DNA of 64,000 bases from Bartonella raoultii (lineage in GTDB: Bacteria; Pseudomonadota; Alphaproteobacteria; Rhizobiales; Rhizobiaceae): contig NZ_JAIFRO010000002.1 of the NCBI RefSeq assembly GCF_019659805.1, positions 248,001 to 312,000 on the forward strand, in the 5' to 3' direction. How positions within the stretch are numbered: the stretch's first letter is position 1; every line of letters begins with the position of its first letter. The notes under the pieces were generated by a model. That model saw only the letters and a list, made by a program, of their open reading frames with translations. It had not been told where the DNA came from and made no database searches. Shown here piece after piece: positions 55,422 to 64,000 of the stretch. A program made the translations under genes and the position numbers.

Positions 55422-55569
55422 ATATATTGATAAAAAGCGCAACCATGATTTTTCAAAAAATTATTAATATTGCTTTTTTTATATTTTTTATGTTGCCAAT
55501 ATGAATTACAATTAAAACTATGCATAAGTATAAATAAGAGACTTTGATTCATATTTTAAGGAGTTCTAG
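55422..55569. other. Spacer upstream of the pst operon
   Basis: A stretch of 148 bases. AAAAAGC (55433-55439) may pair with GCTTTTT near 55475 as a loose terminator of gshB. I looked for a Pho box (repeats of CTGTCAT) and did not find one. AAGGAG precedes pstS. Confidence 0.35.
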
Positions 55570-56616
55570 ATGAATAAATTGTTATCAGTTGGGGTGGGAC
55601 TGATTTTTGCGGTATTGTTGTCAGTAAATATGAGCAATGCGCGTGATCAAATTCAGATGACAGGTTCATCTACAGTTTTACCTTATCAAAAGATTGTTGC
55701 TGAGATATTTGGAGAAACTTATCCCCATTTTAAAGTTCCCGTTATTGAGTCAGGTGGTACAGGAGCTGGTATTAAGGAGTTTTGTCGTGGTATTGGGGAA
55801 AATGCAATTGATATCGTTAATGCATCGCGAGCAATGAAGCCTAGTGAATTACAGTCTTGTTTTGATGCTGGTGTAAAAGATGTCGAGGAAATCCGTATTG
55901 GATATGATGGCATTGTTTTTGCAACAGATATTGATGGGCCTGATTGGAAATTACAACCAGTAGATGTTTATAGAGCACTTGCTGCACATGTTGTTGTTAA
56001 TGGCAAATTAGAGCCTAATACAACTGTGAAGTGGAAAGAGATTAATAATACTCTTCCTGATTGGGTGATAGCAGCTTATATTCCTGGAGAAAAACATGGA
56101 ACGCGTGAAGTTTTTGAAGAAAAAGTTCTTTTAGCAGGTTGTAAGGACAGTGGCGCTGTTGAGGAGATGAAGTCTTCGGGGATGGATGATAAAGCAATAC
56201 ATGCAGCATGTATTGCTGTACGTAAGGATGGAAAGGCTATTGATATTGATGGAGATTATTCTGAAACATTGGCACGTTTGACTTCTAATAAAACAGGTAT
56301 TGGTGTTTTTGGTTTATCCTTTTATGAAAATAATGCTGATAAGCTCAAAGTTGCAGATATGAATGGTTTTACGCCAACCGTTGAGACAATTTCGAGTGGT
56401 GAATATCCAGTTTCTCGACCACTTTTCTTTTATGTTAAAAAAATGCATTTAGATATCATTCCAGGATTGCGCGAATATGTTGATTTTTTTCTTTCTGATC
56501 AAATAATTGGTCCCAATGGTCCATTGGCTGAATATGGTTTGGTTGTTGCTTCTGAAAAGGAGCGTCAGGCACAACGTTCTGCTTTTTCTGCAGGTAGAGT
56601 AATGACTTTAAAATAA
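55570..56616 (+). CDS. pstS: Phosphate ABC transporter substrate-binding protein PstS
   Basis: A 348-residue periplasmic phosphate binder with a signal peptide (LLSVGVGLIFAVLLSVNMSNA). The phosphate-site segments are TGSSTVLPY, SGGTGAGIKEFC and NASRAMKPSE. Two Cys (SCFDAG and AGCKDSG) may form a disulfide. It starts the pstSCAB-phoU operon, with AAGGAG ahead of ATG. Confidence 0.96.
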   Translation: MNKLLSVGVGLIFAVLLSVNMSNARDQIQMTGSSTVLPYQKIVAEIFGETYPHFKVPVIESGGTGAGIKEFCRGIGENAIDIVNASRAMKPSELQSCFDAGVKDVEEIRIGYDGIVFATDIDGPDWKLQPVDVYRALAAHVVVNGKLEPNTTVKWKEINNTLPDWVIAAYIPGEKHGTREVFEEKVLLAGCKDSGAVEEMKSSGMDDKAIHAACIAVRKDGKAIDIDGDYSETLARLTSNKTGIGVFGLSFYENNADKLKVADMNGFTPTVETISSGEYPVSRPLFFYVKKMHLDIIPGLREYVDFFLSDQIIGPNGPLAEYGLVVASEKERQAQRSAFSAGRVMTLK

Positions 56617-56678
56617 TTTTCTAAATTTGCAGTGTAGAAATTTTTTACACTGCTTTTTTGTAAAAATTGAAAGACAAT

Positions 56679-58139
56679 ATGCGCATTTCCTACGTTATTT
56701 TTTTGTTATTAGCTCTTGGTTTTGTTGGTTTTTGTATTTCTTATATGCGGGCTCGCACTCTTGAATATATGCAATATAAGATGCATTCTCGTGCGTATTA
56801 TTATGGTTGGTGGACATTTTTAATCACCATTATTCCAGCTCTTATTTTTTTATTTTTTTGGGAGAGTGTGAGTACAATTTATTTAGAATACAACGCTATG
56901 CGAGAAATAAGTGCATATAGTGCACGCGTTGGAGAGGTTATAAACCATGACCTTATTTGGGGAACTCTTCGCAGTCTCATTAAATCTATTCATTATTTTG
57001 AAGGAAATATGGCGACTGCTTCGTATGAAGATGTGCGAACGCAGTTATTAACTAAGGGATTTATTTTACCACATGAAGTACCAAATGATGTATTAAAGAT
57101 AGCGAAATCATGGGCTATTTCTTCTGAAAAGTTGCAATTTATTGGTCAATGTTTTCTTTTTATTATTGCTTTTTGTGGTTGTATCTTTGGAGTTGTACAA
57201 GTAGCACCACGTCGACGTGCGCGCAATAAAGTTGAGTACGTAATCATTATTGGCTTGGTTTGTGCGTCTATAGTCGCGGTTTTGACGACAGCAGGTATTG
57301 TGCTTTCTATGTTTTTTCAGACAGTAAATTTTTTTAAGTCTGTATCTTTTTCAAATTTCTTTTTTGGAACAGTTTGGGATCCGCGTTTTTCTGCTAGTGG
57401 CTCAGGTACTGAAGTAGGGCAGTTTGGTTTGATACCATTATTTGCTGGTACACTTTATATTGCATTTGTAGCGATGCTTTTTGCTGTTCCTATAGGATTG
57501 TTTTCAGCTCTTTATATGGCTGAATATGCTTCTGCACGATTACGATCAATAGTGAAACCATTACTGGAGGTTCTTGCTGGTATTCCTACCATTGTTTATG
57601 GTTTTTTCGCTTTAAAGGTTGTCGGGCCGTTTTTACGTGATCTTTCTATTTCTCTTTCTGGTGGTAGCGGTTTTATTATGGCTCAAAGTGTTTTAACAGC
57701 TGGAACAGTAATGGGGATTATGCTGATACCTTTTGTTTCTTCTTTATCTGATGATGTTATTACGGCTGTTCCACGCTTTTTGCGTGAAGGATCTTATGGT
57801 TTGGGAGCAACGCAATCTGAAACGATTAAAAAAGTTGTTATACCAGCTGCACTTCCGGGAATTATGGGAGCAATTTTATTGACAGCATCACGCGCAATTG
57901 GAGAAACAATGATTGTGGTTTTAGCAGCGGGGGTTGCGGCAAATTTAACACTGAATCCTTTTGAAGCAATGACGACGATGACAGTTAAGATTGTTAATCA
58001 ATTAACGGGTGACTTTGAATTTAATTCTCCCCAAACTCTTGTTGCTTTTGCTTTGGGCATGACACTCTTTATTGTAACGCTCTTTATGAATATTCTGGCA
58101 CTTTACATCGTGCGTAAATATCGGGAACAATATGAATGA
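56679..58139 (+). CDS. pstC: Phosphate ABC transporter permease PstC
   Basis: A 486-residue permease, longer than the E. coli protein because of a roughly 180-residue N-terminal extension with two or three extra hydrophobic segments, normal for alphaproteobacteria. The permease core (YIAFVAMLFAVPIGLFSALYMAEY, EVLAGIPTIVYGFFAL, the EAA-type loop GLGATQSETIKKVVIPAALPG) is complete. ATG at 56679; an in-frame TTG lies 12 bases upstream. Confidence 0.95.
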   Translation: MRISYVIFLLLALGFVGFCISYMRARTLEYMQYKMHSRAYYYGWWTFLITIIPALIFLFFWESVSTIYLEYNAMREISAYSARVGEVINHDLIWGTLRSLIKSIHYFEGNMATASYEDVRTQLLTKGFILPHEVPNDVLKIAKSWAISSEKLQFIGQCFLFIIAFCGCIFGVVQVAPRRRARNKVEYVIIIGLVCASIVAVLTTAGIVLSMFFQTVNFFKSVSFSNFFFGTVWDPRFSASGSGTEVGQFGLIPLFAGTLYIAFVAMLFAVPIGLFSALYMAEYASARLRSIVKPLLEVLAGIPTIVYGFFALKVVGPFLRDLSISLSGGSGFIMAQSVLTAGTVMGIMLIPFVSSLSDDVITAVPRFLREGSYGLGATQSETIKKVVIPAALPGIMGAILLTASRAIGETMIVVLAAGVAANLTLNPFEAMTTMTVKIVNQLTGDFEFNSPQTLVAFALGMTLFIVTLFMNILALYIVRKYREQYE

Positions 58140-59428
58140 GTGAAGATATTCTTTTGCATCGTCGTAATATTGGACTTAAGCGCCGATATTGGGCTGAGCG
58201 TCGTTTTCGTGCCTATGGCCTAATTGCTATTTTTATTGGGTTATTTTTTTTGTTGGCCCTTTTATGGTCTATACTGAGTCAAGGATATACAGCTTTTTTT
58301 CAAAGTGAAATGACGCTATCGGTTTATCTGGATGAAAAGGTTATTGATCCAAGTGGCCAACGTGAGAAAAGTCCACAGATATTAATCACTGCTAATTATC
58401 CGCTTCTTGTACGGAATGCTTTGGCAACAAAGCTTGGTATAGATCAAAAAGATAAGGCGTTATTACGAGATGTTAACCGCATGTTTTCAAAGAGTGTGCG
58501 TGTTCAATTACGTAAGATGGTGACAAAGAATCCAAAATTGATTGGAACAACGCAAACAATCAAAGTTTTAGCGGCAGCAGATATTGATTCTGCTTATAAG
58601 GGACAGATTGATTTGCGTGTAGAAGAAAAAAAACGCAAAGTTTCAGATCGTCAGATAGAATGGATGAAACGTTTATCACATGATGGTGTACTTTATAAAA
58701 CATTTAATTTTGGTTTTTTTACATTTGGTGCTTCCAGCCGTCCTGAAACTGCCGGATTAGCTGTTGCAATGATTGGTTCTTTTTATATGATTGTCATAGT
58801 TTTAGTAATTTCTCTACCACTAGGCATAGCAGCGGCTCTCTATTTAGAAGAATATGCACGTAAAAATAAGTTTACAGATTTTATTGAGGTAAATATCAAT
58901 AATCTTGCGGCAGTTCCTTCAATTGTTTTTGGTCTTTTAGGGCTTGCAGTTTTTATTAATTTCTTTGGATTACCGCGTTCAGCCTCTGTTGTTGGTGGGC
59001 TTGTCTTGGCCCTTATGACATTACCTACTATCATTATTGCAACCCGTTCCGCTTTACGGGCTGTTCCTCTTTCTATTCGTGCAGCAGCTTTAGGCTTGGG
59101 AGCCTCAAAAACACAAATGGTTTTTCATCATGTTGTTCCTTTAGCGGCTCCTGGTATTTTGACAGGTACAATTATTGGTGTAGCGCAAGCATTGGGTGAA
59201 ACTGCACCTTTGCTTTTAATTGGAATGGTTGCTTTTGTTGCAAATATTCCTACAACGCCTATGGATCCCGCTACAGCTCTACCCGTACAAATTTTTATGT
59301 GGGCCGGTGAAGCAGAACGCGCTTTTGTTGAAAAGACATCGGGCGCTATCATCGTATTAATGTTTTTTCTTGCTATCATGAACATTTCGGCTGTTTTTTT
59401 ACGCCGAAGATTTGAACGACGCAAATAA
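58136..59428 (+). CDS. pstA: Phosphate ABC transporter permease PstA
   Basis: A 430-residue permease with one N-terminal membrane segment, a periplasmic part of about 150 residues, and the transport core ([37 protein letters not shown] loop [20 protein letters not shown]). The start overlaps pstC by four bases. The long periplasmic part is usual in this lineage. Confidence 0.95.
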   Translation: MSEDILLHRRNIGLKRRYWAERRFRAYGLIAIFIGLFFLLALLWSILSQGYTAFFQSEMTLSVYLDEKVIDPSGQREKSPQILITANYPLLVRNALATKLGIDQKDKALLRDVNRMFSKSVRVQLRKMVTKNPKLIGTTQTIKVLAAADIDSAYKGQIDLRVEEKKRKVSDRQIEWMKRLSHDGVLYKTFNFGFFTFGASSRPETAGLAVAMIGSFYMIVIVLVISLPLGIAAALYLEEYARKNKFTDFIEVNINNLAAVPSIVFGLLGLAVFINFFGLPRSASVVGGLVLALMTLPTIIIATRSALRAVPLSIRAAALGLGASKTQMVFHHVVPLAAPGILTGTIIGVAQALGETAPLLLIGMVAFVANIPTTPMDPATALPVQIFMWAGEAERAFVEKTSGAIIVLMFFLAIMNISAVFLRRRFERRK

Positions 59429-59469
59429 TATCAAAAAAGTTTATATCCGAAAATAAGGTGAATTCTATA

Positions 59470-60228
59470 ATGAAAATTAAAATGCGTGGTCAGGATGTAA
59501 AGGTTTCTTACGGAGATAAAGAAGCCATTCATGGAATTACGCTTGATATTCCTGAACATCAAGTTACGGCTTTAATTGGTCCTTCAGGTTGCGGAAAATC
59601 GACTTTTTTACGTTGCTTTAATCGCATGAATGATACGATTGAAGGTGCAAAAATAACAGGACTGATTACCTTAGATGGAGAAGATATTTATGACTCGCGT
59701 CTTGATGTTGTAGAATTGCGTGCACGTGTTGGGATGGTTTTTCAAAGGCCTAGTCCTTTTCCAAAATCTATTTTTGACAATGTTGCTTATGGACCACGTA
59801 TTCATGGTTTAGTAAAATCGCGTGCTGAATTGCATGATGTGGTTGAAAAAAGTTTGAGGCAGGCAGGTTTATTTGAAGAAGTAAAAGATCGTCTTCATGA
59901 GGCAGGAACAAGTTTATCAGGAGGGCAACAGCAGCGCTTATGTATTGCACGCGCTATTGCGGTCAGTCCTGAAGTTATTTTAATGGATGAGCCCTGTTCA
60001 GCTCTTGATCCTATTGCTACAGCACGTATTGAAGAACTTATAGATGCATTACGAAAAAATTATACAATTGTTATTGTAACGCACTCAATGCAGCAAGCCG
60101 CACGTGTTTCTCAATATACGGCTATGTTTCATTTGGGGCATTTGGTAGAAGTTGGTGCAACGGAAATGATATTTACTTCACCAAAAGAACAACGTACGCA
60201 AGATTATATTACGGGGCGTTTTGGATAA
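59470..60228 (+). CDS. pstB: Phosphate ABC transporter ATP-binding protein PstB
   Basis: A 252-residue ABC ATPase for phosphate import. Walker [10 protein letters not shown], signature LSGGQQQRL, Walker [14 protein letters not shown] and the switch His in [10 protein letters not shown] are intact. I chose ATG at 59470, ten bases after AAGG; an in-frame GTG at 59458 lies within that site. Confidence 0.96.
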   Translation: MKIKMRGQDVKVSYGDKEAIHGITLDIPEHQVTALIGPSGCGKSTFLRCFNRMNDTIEGAKITGLITLDGEDIYDSRLDVVELRARVGMVFQRPSPFPKSIFDNVAYGPRIHGLVKSRAELHDVVEKSLRQAGLFEEVKDRLHEAGTSLSGGQQQRLCIARAIAVSPEVILMDEPCSALDPIATARIEELIDALRKNYTIVIVTHSMQQAARVSQYTAMFHLGHLVEVGATEMIFTSPKEQRTQDYITGRFG

Positions 60229-60248
60229 GCGAATGAGGAGTATAAGAT

Positions 60249-60965
60249 ATGTCTATGAATCATATTGTTCGCTCTTATGATGCAGAATTAAAATATTTGG
60301 AAGCAAAGATTATGGAAATGGGTGATCATGCGGAAAGAATGATTGAACGTTCTGTAACATCGATTGTGCGTAATGATCTTCAGCTTGCAACGGCAGTGAT
60401 TACTGATGATTTATTTTTAGATGAGGTAGAACGCGACATTGATGAAAAAGCGATTACCATTATTTGTAAACGCCAACCGATGGCTGTTGATCTGCGTGAA
60501 ATTGTTGGGGCTATTCGTATTTCTTCTGATCTTGAGCGGATTGGGGATATGGCTAAAAATATTGCGAAGCGGACAGTCGCTCTTTCAGAAATACGCCAAC
60601 CCGCATCTTTTTATTGTGGGCTTGAAACAATTACAACTTTGGCACTTAATCAGTTAAAAGAAGTATTAAGTGCTTATACAGTCCGTTTATTGGATCGGGT
60701 TGATGCAGTACGTGAGCGTGATGGTAAAATTGATGCGCTATATACCTCTCTTTTTCGAGAGCTTTTAACGTATATGATGGAAGATATGCGTAATATTACG
60801 GTTTGTACACATTTGCTTTTTTGCATAAAAAATATTGAACGCATTGGTGATCATGTTACCAATATTGCTGAGACGGTACATTATATCATAACGGGTTCCC
60901 ATATGTCTTTTGAACGTCCTCGCGATGATCTTACATACAAGGTTGGGGTAGATGAAAAAAAATAG
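60249..60965 (+). CDS. phoU: Phosphate signalling complex protein PhoU
   Basis: A 238-residue all-helical protein of two three-helix repeats with E/DxxxD metal motifs (ISSDLERIGDMAKNIAKR, CIKNIERIGDHVTNIAE). It links Pst transport to the PhoR kinase. GAGGAG precedes ATG. The usual phoB gene does not follow here; phoR/phoB must be elsewhere or absent. Confidence 0.95.
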   Translation: MSMNHIVRSYDAELKYLEAKIMEMGDHAERMIERSVTSIVRNDLQLATAVITDDLFLDEVERDIDEKAITIICKRQPMAVDLREIVGAIRISSDLERIGDMAKNIAKRTVALSEIRQPASFYCGLETITTLALNQLKEVLSAYTVRLLDRVDAVRERDGKIDALYTSLFRELLTYMMEDMRNITVCTHLLFCIKNIERIGDHVTNIAETVHYIITGSHMSFERPRDDLTYKVGVDEKK

Positions 60966-61533
60966 ATTAAGTTTTTTGCATTTGCGTAAAAAATTATATT
61001 CTTAAAGAAAAGAAGTGTTAAACACTCAATTTATGATAGAGCTATGAGATAAGTATGGTCTATGCATTATTAGTAAAAGTCGTAAAGCAAAAAGATCTTG
61101 AAAGATAATATTCTGGATTTTGTTTTTACTTTTTTGTATAGTTTAGAGGGAGTTTATTATTTATGCTTTGATTGGGGGATAATATTTCTTAATTATTTTT
61201 AAAGTTCATTATGAAAGGCATATTTGTGCTAGCGGCTTTATGTTAACACGGATAATTTGAGGTTCTTAGTCTTGTCTCTATTCTTTTAAAAGATTGTAGT
61301 GGTATTGGATTGCAGTACAAATGAAAAATGAAGTTTAGCTACTAGCAATATCAAAATTACTTTTTAAAAAATTAAGATTTTTTTATGTTTTATTCGCATA
61401 AATGTTTTTTTATTACGCATTGTGTTAAAATTTTACGAAGTGGTAAGGATTAGCTATGTATTTGTATTGAAGATACATTTACAGTTCATTCAAATTTTGA
61501 ATATTTCAAGCCATGGGGAATCTGTTGCATAAG
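60966..61533. other. Non-coding gap after phoU
   Basis: About 570 bases with no supported gene. A 5-bp AGTGT/ACACT hairpin near 61014-61026 lacks a T-run. An 11-codon ORF (61211-61246, MKGIFVLAALC) resembles the start of a signal peptide and stops at once. Confidence 0.4.
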
Positions 61534-62382
61534 ATGAAAAAGAAATTTTTGACGGTTTTGATAACTTTTTTTATAGTACCGTTGGTTATTGTGGGGTGTG
61601 CTACAAATCAGTTTGGTGCTAGAAAAGTAAATAATAACAAAAAAACAGTAATGTATCCATTAACCGAACGCCAATGTCTTATGCGTGCAATGTATTTTGA
61701 ATCAAATCGCACAAGTCGAGAAGGGATGATTGCAGTTGGTACGGTTGTTATGAATCGTGTTAATTCAAGTGCTTATCCGAAGACAATTTGTGGTGTTGTT
61801 GGTCAGTATAAGCAGTTTGCACCTGGTGTTTTAACACGTCCTATGAAAGAACCAGCATCTGTTGCACGTGTGAAAGAAGCTGCTGATGCTGTTTTACGCG
61901 GTGAACGCGATAAGAAAGTAAGAAACGCTAAGTTTTTTCATACTGCTGGTTTATCTTTTCCTTATAAAAATATGCACTATGTTCGTGTTGCAGGAGGTAA
62001 TGCCTTTTATGAAAAACGATCACGTGATGGATTACTTCAGATTCCTTCGAATAATCGTCCTTATGATGTTGCTTATGCCTTTGCACAAGAGCGCTCTGGA
62101 AACGTGCCAAGTTTTGTAGATACAGGTTCCGTGAATGAGAAAATGAAAGCTGAAAATAGACAAAATACATCTTCTTCTATACAGATGGCGAAGACGAAAA
62201 TGAAAGATAAGACATCTTTTGCTATGGTACAGCTTGATAAAGTTCCTATTCCCACCTATGCTCCTTACCGTATAGATAATCAAAAGGGGAAAAACGAATC
62301 AATTATGGCTTATACGATGCCCTCATCTGATCAGTTACATGCAGTTGTTGCAATGTTAGAAGAGCGACACAGAATCCGATAG
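61534..62382 (+). CDS. SleB-like cell-wall hydrolase, lipoprotein
   Basis: A 282-residue protein with a lipoprotein signal (MKKKFLTVLITFF, lipobox IVGC), so it is anchored in a membrane. The hydrolase_2 (SleB/CwlJ) domain covers about residues 40-150: RQCLMRAMYFESN, with the catalytic Glu, IAVGTVVMNRVNS, YKQFAPG and FHTAG. The C-terminal 130 residues look disordered. It should cut glycan strands of peptidoglycan. ATG at 61534 gives the tidier signal; an ATG at 61513 is in frame. Confidence 0.9.
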   Translation: MKKKFLTVLITFFIVPLVIVGCATNQFGARKVNNNKKTVMYPLTERQCLMRAMYFESNRTSREGMIAVGTVVMNRVNSSAYPKTICGVVGQYKQFAPGVLTRPMKEPASVARVKEAADAVLRGERDKKVRNAKFFHTAGLSFPYKNMHYVRVAGGNAFYEKRSRDGLLQIPSNNRPYDVAYAFAQERSGNVPSFVDTGSVNEKMKAENRQNTSSSIQMAKTKMKDKTSFAMVQLDKVPIPTYAPYRIDNQKGKNESIMAYTMPSSDQLHAVVAMLEERHRIR

Positions 62383-62434
62383 TTTTGTTATCATCTCCGA
62401 CCATTTTTTATAATTATTAAGAAGGGTATTGGTC

Positions 62435-63682
62435 ATGCACTTTGATATTCATGAAGAAATTTCGCCTGAAATGCTTAATAGGCTTGCAGAAATTACGGTA
62501 AAAGTAGGGCTGAACTTACAAGAAGGACAAGATCTTGTTTTAACGGCTCCAGTTTCGGCATTACCATTTGTTCGGCGTATTGCATATCATGCCTATAAGG
62601 TTGGCGCTGGTGTGATTACACCGCTTTTTAGTGATGATATGTTATCGCTTACGCGTTTTGAAAATGCACATAGTGCTAGTTTTGATTGTGCTCCTTCTTG
62701 GCTTTATGAAGGAATGGCAAAGGCTTTTGAAAATGGAGCAGCGCGTTTAGCGGTCGTTGGTGATAATCCTATGCTGCTTTCTAATCAGGATTTTAATAAG
62801 GTTGCGCGTTTGAATAAAGCCACTTCAATGGCTTATCAGCCAGCTCTTAAACAAATATCAAATTTTGCTATTAATTGGTCGATTGTTTCTTATCCAACAG
62901 CAGGGTGGGCTACAGCGATATTCCCTTCTTTGCCACTCAATGAGGCAGTGAAAAAATTAGCTGATGCAATTTTTGCGGCGTCACGTGTTACAGACGAGGA
63001 TGCAGTACATGCATGGACTGTCCATAATGCGACTTTGAAGCAACGGTCTTCTTGGCTTAATGAGCAGTGTTTTTCTGCTTTGCATTTTACAGGTCCAGGA
63101 ACTGATTTAATGGTTGGTTTGGCGGATGATCATGAATGGCAGGGTGGTGCATCGATTGCCCAAAATGGTGTTATCTGTAATCCTAATATTCCAACAGAAG
63201 AAGTTTTTACGACTCCTCATGCTTATAAGGTTGAAGGTTTTGTTCGTTCGACGAAGCCTCTTTCTCATCAAGGGGCATTGATTGATAATATTGAGATGCG
63301 TTTTGAAGCCGGACGTGTTGTTGATGCCCGTGCTTCAAAGGGACAAGAAGTTTTACAACAAGTTTTGCAAAGTGATGAGGGTGCAAGCCGATTAGGTGAA
63401 GTTGCTCTTGTTCCGCATTCTTCACCAATTTCTAAAAGTGATCTTCTTTTTTATAATACATTATTTGATGAAAATGCAGCATGTCATATTGCCTTAGGAC
63501 AATGTTATTCCAAGTGTTTTTTAAATGGGGGATCGTTGACAGCAGAAGAGATTGCGGCACGCGGTGGTAATAAAAGTATTATTCATATTGATTGGATGAT
63601 TGGATCAGGTGAAATCGATATAGATGGTATTAAGCAGGATGGTACGAAAATTCCAGTATTTCGTAAAGGTGAATGGGCTTAA
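62435..63682 (+). CDS. M29-family aminopeptidase
   Basis: A 415-residue metallopeptidase of the thermophilic aminopeptidase (AmpS/PepS) family. Family segments are LAEITVKVGLNLQEGQDL, FTGPGTDLMVGLADDHEWQGG and the metal-ligand stretch NIPTEEVFTTPH, later ENAACHIALGQCYS and HIDWMIGSGEIDIDG. GAAGG lies before ATG at 62435. It is cytoplasmic and trims peptides. Confidence 0.93.
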   Translation: MHFDIHEEISPEMLNRLAEITVKVGLNLQEGQDLVLTAPVSALPFVRRIAYHAYKVGAGVITPLFSDDMLSLTRFENAHSASFDCAPSWLYEGMAKAFENGAARLAVVGDNPMLLSNQDFNKVARLNKATSMAYQPALKQISNFAINWSIVSYPTAGWATAIFPSLPLNEAVKKLADAIFAASRVTDEDAVHAWTVHNATLKQRSSWLNEQCFSALHFTGPGTDLMVGLADDHEWQGGASIAQNGVICNPNIPTEEVFTTPHAYKVEGFVRSTKPLSHQGALIDNIEMRFEAGRVVDARASKGQEVLQQVLQSDEGASRLGEVALVPHSSPISKSDLLFYNTLFDENAACHIALGQCYSKCFLNGGSLTAEEIAARGGNKSIIHIDWMIGSGEIDIDGIKQDGTKIPVFRKGEWA

Positions 63683-63737
63683 ATAATTATTTTTTAATAG
63701 CATTTTGTTGGAAAATGCATTATTATTAGGACGATAG

Positions 63738-64000
63738 ATGCCTGAGCTTCCTGAAGTAGAAACGGTGCGTCGTGGGCTTGAGCCTGTTGTTACGGGTGGA
63801 AAAATACTATCGGTAACACTTAATCGGGGAGATTTGCGATTTCCTTTCCCAGAGGCGTTTGCTGAACGGCTTATAGGAAGAAGACTTATAAAAGTTGATA
63901 GGCGTGCAAAATATTTGTTATTTCATCTTTCGCAGAATGAAACGATTTTAAGCCATTTAGGCATGTCAGGATCGTGGCGTATAGAGAGTAATCCTTTAAG
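63738..64000 (+). CDS. mutM: Formamidopyrimidine-DNA glycosylase MutM, N-terminal part
   Basis: The first 87 residues are visible; the rest lies beyond the right edge. It begins [18 protein letters not shown], in which Pro2 is the nucleophile and Glu3 the general acid for excision of oxidised guanine. The conserved Lys lies in [12 protein letters not shown] and is followed by [10 protein letters not shown]. Start and motifs leave no doubt about the family; Nei would not have this exact pattern. Confidence 0.95.
   Translation, partial: MPELPEVETVRRGLEPVVTGGKILSVTLNRGDLRFPFPEAFAERLIGRRLIKVDRRAKYLLFHLSQNETILSHLGMSGSWRIESNPL

Noticed and set aside
61211-61246. 11-codon ORF MKGIFVLAALC resembling a lipoprotein start
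   Set aside because: Stops immediately after the Cys and has no clear ribosome binding site; at most a remnant.

Overview
The window is a dense, low-GC stretch of alphaproteobacterial chromosome, most likely from a Bartonella species (Rhizobiales). The evidence is rhizobial gene order (tsaB-rimI-miaB-phoH-ybeY-corC-lnt-HTH-metK-trmB-rimP-nusA-ylxR-infB-rbfA-truB, rpsO-pnp, secA/ppiase-argJ-mutT, hslVU near coaA), an alphaproteobacterial Fur/Mur-type regulator, a strongly AT-rich coding bias, and long non-coding gaps of the kind seen in reduced, host-restricted relatives of Brucella. The species call is inference; no rRNA gene is present. I saw no insertion sequence, integrase, CRISPR array, rRNA or tRNA gene.

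Layout. 1-1.9 kb: a metal (Zn/Mn) ABC importer operon on the minus strand, with a perfect 25-bp-arm inverted repeat just upstream. 2.0-6.4 kb: the class Ib ribonucleotide reductase operon nrdHIEF, behind an NrdR-box-like site and a long leader that holds a small ORF with a strong Shine-Dalgarno. 6.4-12 kb: prmC-prfA, fur and secA on the minus strand. 12-15 kb: parvulin PPIase, argJ and mutT. 15.8-20.3 kb: NlpC/P60 hydrolase, M17 peptidase, coaA and asparaginase. 20.5-23.5 kb: hslVU and an RsmC-like methyltransferase. 23.5-26.2 kb: pnp and rpsO. 26.5-28.2 kb: an MFS exporter placed between rpsO and truB. 28.3-45 kb: a long minus-strand translation, RNA-processing and envelope block from truB back to tsaB. 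45.7-50 kb: YeiH-type permease, recR, ybaB, dnaX and the SRP RNA gene ffs. 50.4-55.4 kb: a small secreted orphan, pheA-kdsB, cytochrome c, a MoeB/ThiF-like E1 and gshB. 55.6-61 kb: the complete pstSCAB-phoU operon. 61.5-64 kb: SleB-like hydrolase, M29 aminopeptidase and the start of mutM.

Most genes are housekeeping. The parts worth a second look are regulatory or lineage-specific: the metal-operon palindrome, the nrd leader, an A_AAA_AAG slip site in dnaX in the right phase to give a short gamma-like product, a terminator-like hairpin ahead of rpsO, a terminator that constrains the rimP start, an E1 enzyme that has lost its zinc cysteines, and the orphan secreted protein beside ffs. I found no clearly new multi-gene system. 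The nrd leader and the dnaX slip site are the best candidates for undescribed biology.
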